Under the pieces are notes generated by a model. The model saw only the letters and a program-made list of their open reading frames with translations. It searched no databases and was not told the DNA's origin. The translations under genes were made by a program, and so were the position numbers. A DNA stretch of 6,350 nucleotides from Lachnospiraceae bacterium (lineage in GTDB: Bacteria > Bacillota > Clostridia > Lachnospirales > Lachnospiraceae): contig JAFUXY010000014.1 in assembly GCA_017477005.1 (NCBI GenBank), positions 1-6,350 on the forward strand, given 5' to 3'. Shown here one piece after another: positions 5,079 through 6,350 of the stretch. Numbering within the stretch: position 1 is the first letter of the stretch; each line of letters opens with the position of its first letter.

Positions 5079-6350
5079 TTACACTGTCAGAAAGAACTTC
5101 ACCAAGAAGATCACCGCGATCACGAGAGTCAGCAGCGAAACCTCCTCCTTCTTTCCAGTAAACAGCTTGATCACGCAATACGAGATCAACGCCAGGCCGA
5201 TACCATGCCCGATCGAACCGGAAATCGGCATCGCGATCAGCATCAAAAATACCGGAACCGTCTGTGAAATATCGTCAAAATCCAGCCCTCTCAACCCAGA
5301 AAGCATCAACATTCCTACATAGATCAACGCCGGAGAAGTCGCCGCCGAAGTGATGATACCCGCAATCGGCGCCAAAAACATCGCCAAAAGGAAGAGCACT
5401 CCTGTCGTCAGAGCCGCCAGACCCGTACGTCCACCTGCTTCAACGCCAGAAGCAGATTCTATAAAGGTCGTGACCGTAGACGTACCGGTCATAGAACCCA
5501 CGATCGTCCCCACAGAATCCGAAATCATCGCCTGCTTCAACCCGGGCATATCGCCGTTTTCGTCCAGCATCCCGGCCCGCTGCGCCGTGCCTACCAGCGT
5601 ACCGATTGTATCAAACATATCGATCACGCAGTAGGTAATAACCAAAGACAGGATCGCGAACCACCCCACCTGCATCAAATTGTGGAAATTGAATTTGAAC
5701 AAGGTCGTAGAAACCATGTCTCCCACCGGCGGCGCAAACGACGCGCCTGCAAGGCTTGCGAACGGGTTGATTCCCAAAAATAGCGCCTCCCCTGCCCAAT
5801 ACACGATCGAGGACACCAGAATGCCCAGAAGCACGGCGGCCTTGACGCCGCGCTGCGAAAGAATAATGATCACAAACAGCCCCACAAAGGCCGTCACAAC
5901 GGTGAGGATCATCGTAGGATAGCTTTCTCCCATCTGATCCTTCAGCAAGGACGGCGTCAATGCGCCAAAAAAATGCGACATCATATAGTAGGCGTTGCCC
6001 TCGCTGTCGTAGACGCCTACGTTTGACCCAAATCCGATATTCATCAGCATCAAGCCGATGCCCGGGGAAATCCCCATCCGAATCGCCGGGGGAATAGCGT
6101 GGACGATCTGCTCTCGCACGTTCAAAATCGACAACAGAAGAAATACGATACCCTCGATCAAAATAACGCAGAGTACCGCCTGAAAGGACTCCACGTAGCT
6201 CAGCCCTGTCATGGCCACGATATTCCCTACTACGACGGCGTAAAAGCTGTTCAAGCCCATACCCGGTGCCATTGCAAACGGCTTGTTCGCAAAAAAGGCC
6301 ATGCAAAGCGTACCCACTCCGGACGCGATACAGGTCGCCATGAACACTCC
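5079..6350 (-). CDS. NCS2-family purine permease, AzgA/PbuG-type (5' end outside window)
   Basis: A multi-helix inner-membrane transporter for nucleobases, driven by proton symport in known relatives. Visible are 423 residues; the frame stays open to the window edge (GVFMATCIASG), and relatives have about 40-50 more residues before this point, so the GTG at 6345-6347 is an internal Val codon, not a start. Family motifs: ANKPFAMAPGMGLNSFYAV after the first visible helix, MFDTIGTLVGTAQRAG in the middle, and GTSTVTTFIESASGVEAGGR with RTGLAAL, the AzgA/PbuG signature for adenine, guanine or hypoxanthine uptake. The C-terminus is hydrophobic and ends FLVKFFLTV. No lesions seen. It leads into the Rrf2 gene after 39 bases. 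Guanine/hypoxanthine is the commonest substrate in Firmicutes relatives, but the exact base cannot be read from sequence. Confidence 0.92.
   Translation of the reverse strand, partial: GVFMATCIASGVGTLCMAFFANKPFAMAPGMGLNSFYAVVVGNIVAMTGLSYVESFQAVLCVILIEGIVFLLLSILNVREQIVHAIPPAIRMGISPGIGLMLMNIGFGSNVGVYDSEGNAYYMMSHFFGALTPSLLKDQMGESYPTMILTVVTAFVGLFVIIILSQRGVKAAVLLGILVSSIVYWAGEALFLGINPFASLAGASFAPPVGDMVSTTLFKFNFHNLMQVGWFAILSLVITYCVIDMFDTIGTLVGTAQRAGMLDENGDMPGLKQAMISDSVGTIVGSMTGTSTVTTFIESASGVEAGGRTGLAALTTGVLFLLAMFLAPIAGIITSAATSPALIYVGMLMLSGLRGLDFDDISQTVPVFLMLIAMPISGSIGHGIGLALISYCVIKLFTGKKEEVSLLTLVIAVIFLVKFFLTV

Noticed and set aside
5611..6306. 231-residue minus-strand frame inside the permease
   Set aside because: Same strand but a different frame from the clear NCS2 protein; Arg-rich and non-membrane, so an out-of-frame shadow.
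1..6350. CRISPR array, insertion sequence, tRNA or rRNA
   Set aside because: No spaced direct repeats, transposase-like protein, terminal inverted repeats or RNA gene signatures were seen on either strand. The deletion in the flavoenzyme shows no inserted element.

Overview
The window comes from a bacterium, most likely an anaerobic Firmicute of the Clostridia type. This rests on the strong AAGGAGG ribosome sites, the mid-range base composition, and gene families typical of that group: an OYE-type enoate reductase with an Fe-S site, a YwnA-like Rrf2 regulator and an AzgA-type purine permease. The taxon is an inference. All genes lie on the minus strand, so transcription runs from high to low coordinates. 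| Right block (about 4527-6350): the 3' part of an NCS2/AzgA-family purine permease, then 39 bases later a short Rrf2-family regulator, then a clear intrinsic terminator (hairpin plus T6). These two genes look like one transcription unit that ends here. | Left block (1-4450): a separate unit starting from a good promoter (TTGACA, 17-base spacer, TGATACATC). It reads FMN/Fe-S/FAD enoate reductase-like flavoenzyme, YdiB-like quinate/shikimate dehydrogenase, MFS transporter and, after a structured 134-base gap, type I 3-dehydroquinate dehydratase (aroD, cut by the window edge). Together these suggest uptake and use of quinate or shikimate: the transporter imports the acid, YdiB oxidises it, AroD interconverts 3-dehydroquinate and 3-dehydroshikimate, and the flavoenzyme could act on the conjugated enone of 3-dehydroshikimate. 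That last step is inference and is the most interesting metabolic idea here. No 3-dehydroshikimate dehydratase or LysR-type regulator is visible in the window. | Two of the four genes in the left block are damaged as given. The flavoenzyme has lost about 60 residues (a non-multiple-of-three deletion at about 3946) that should carry the most conserved part of its FMN barrel. The transporter has a one-base frameshift at an A5 run (961-965) exactly between its two six-helix halves. aroE and the visible part of aroD are intact. Either the pathway is decaying in this strain or the assembly has errors; the sequence alone cannot decide. | The gap before aroD holds a 10-bp perfect inverted repeat overlapping a possible promoter, and a second hairpin followed by T7 just before the aroD ribosome site.
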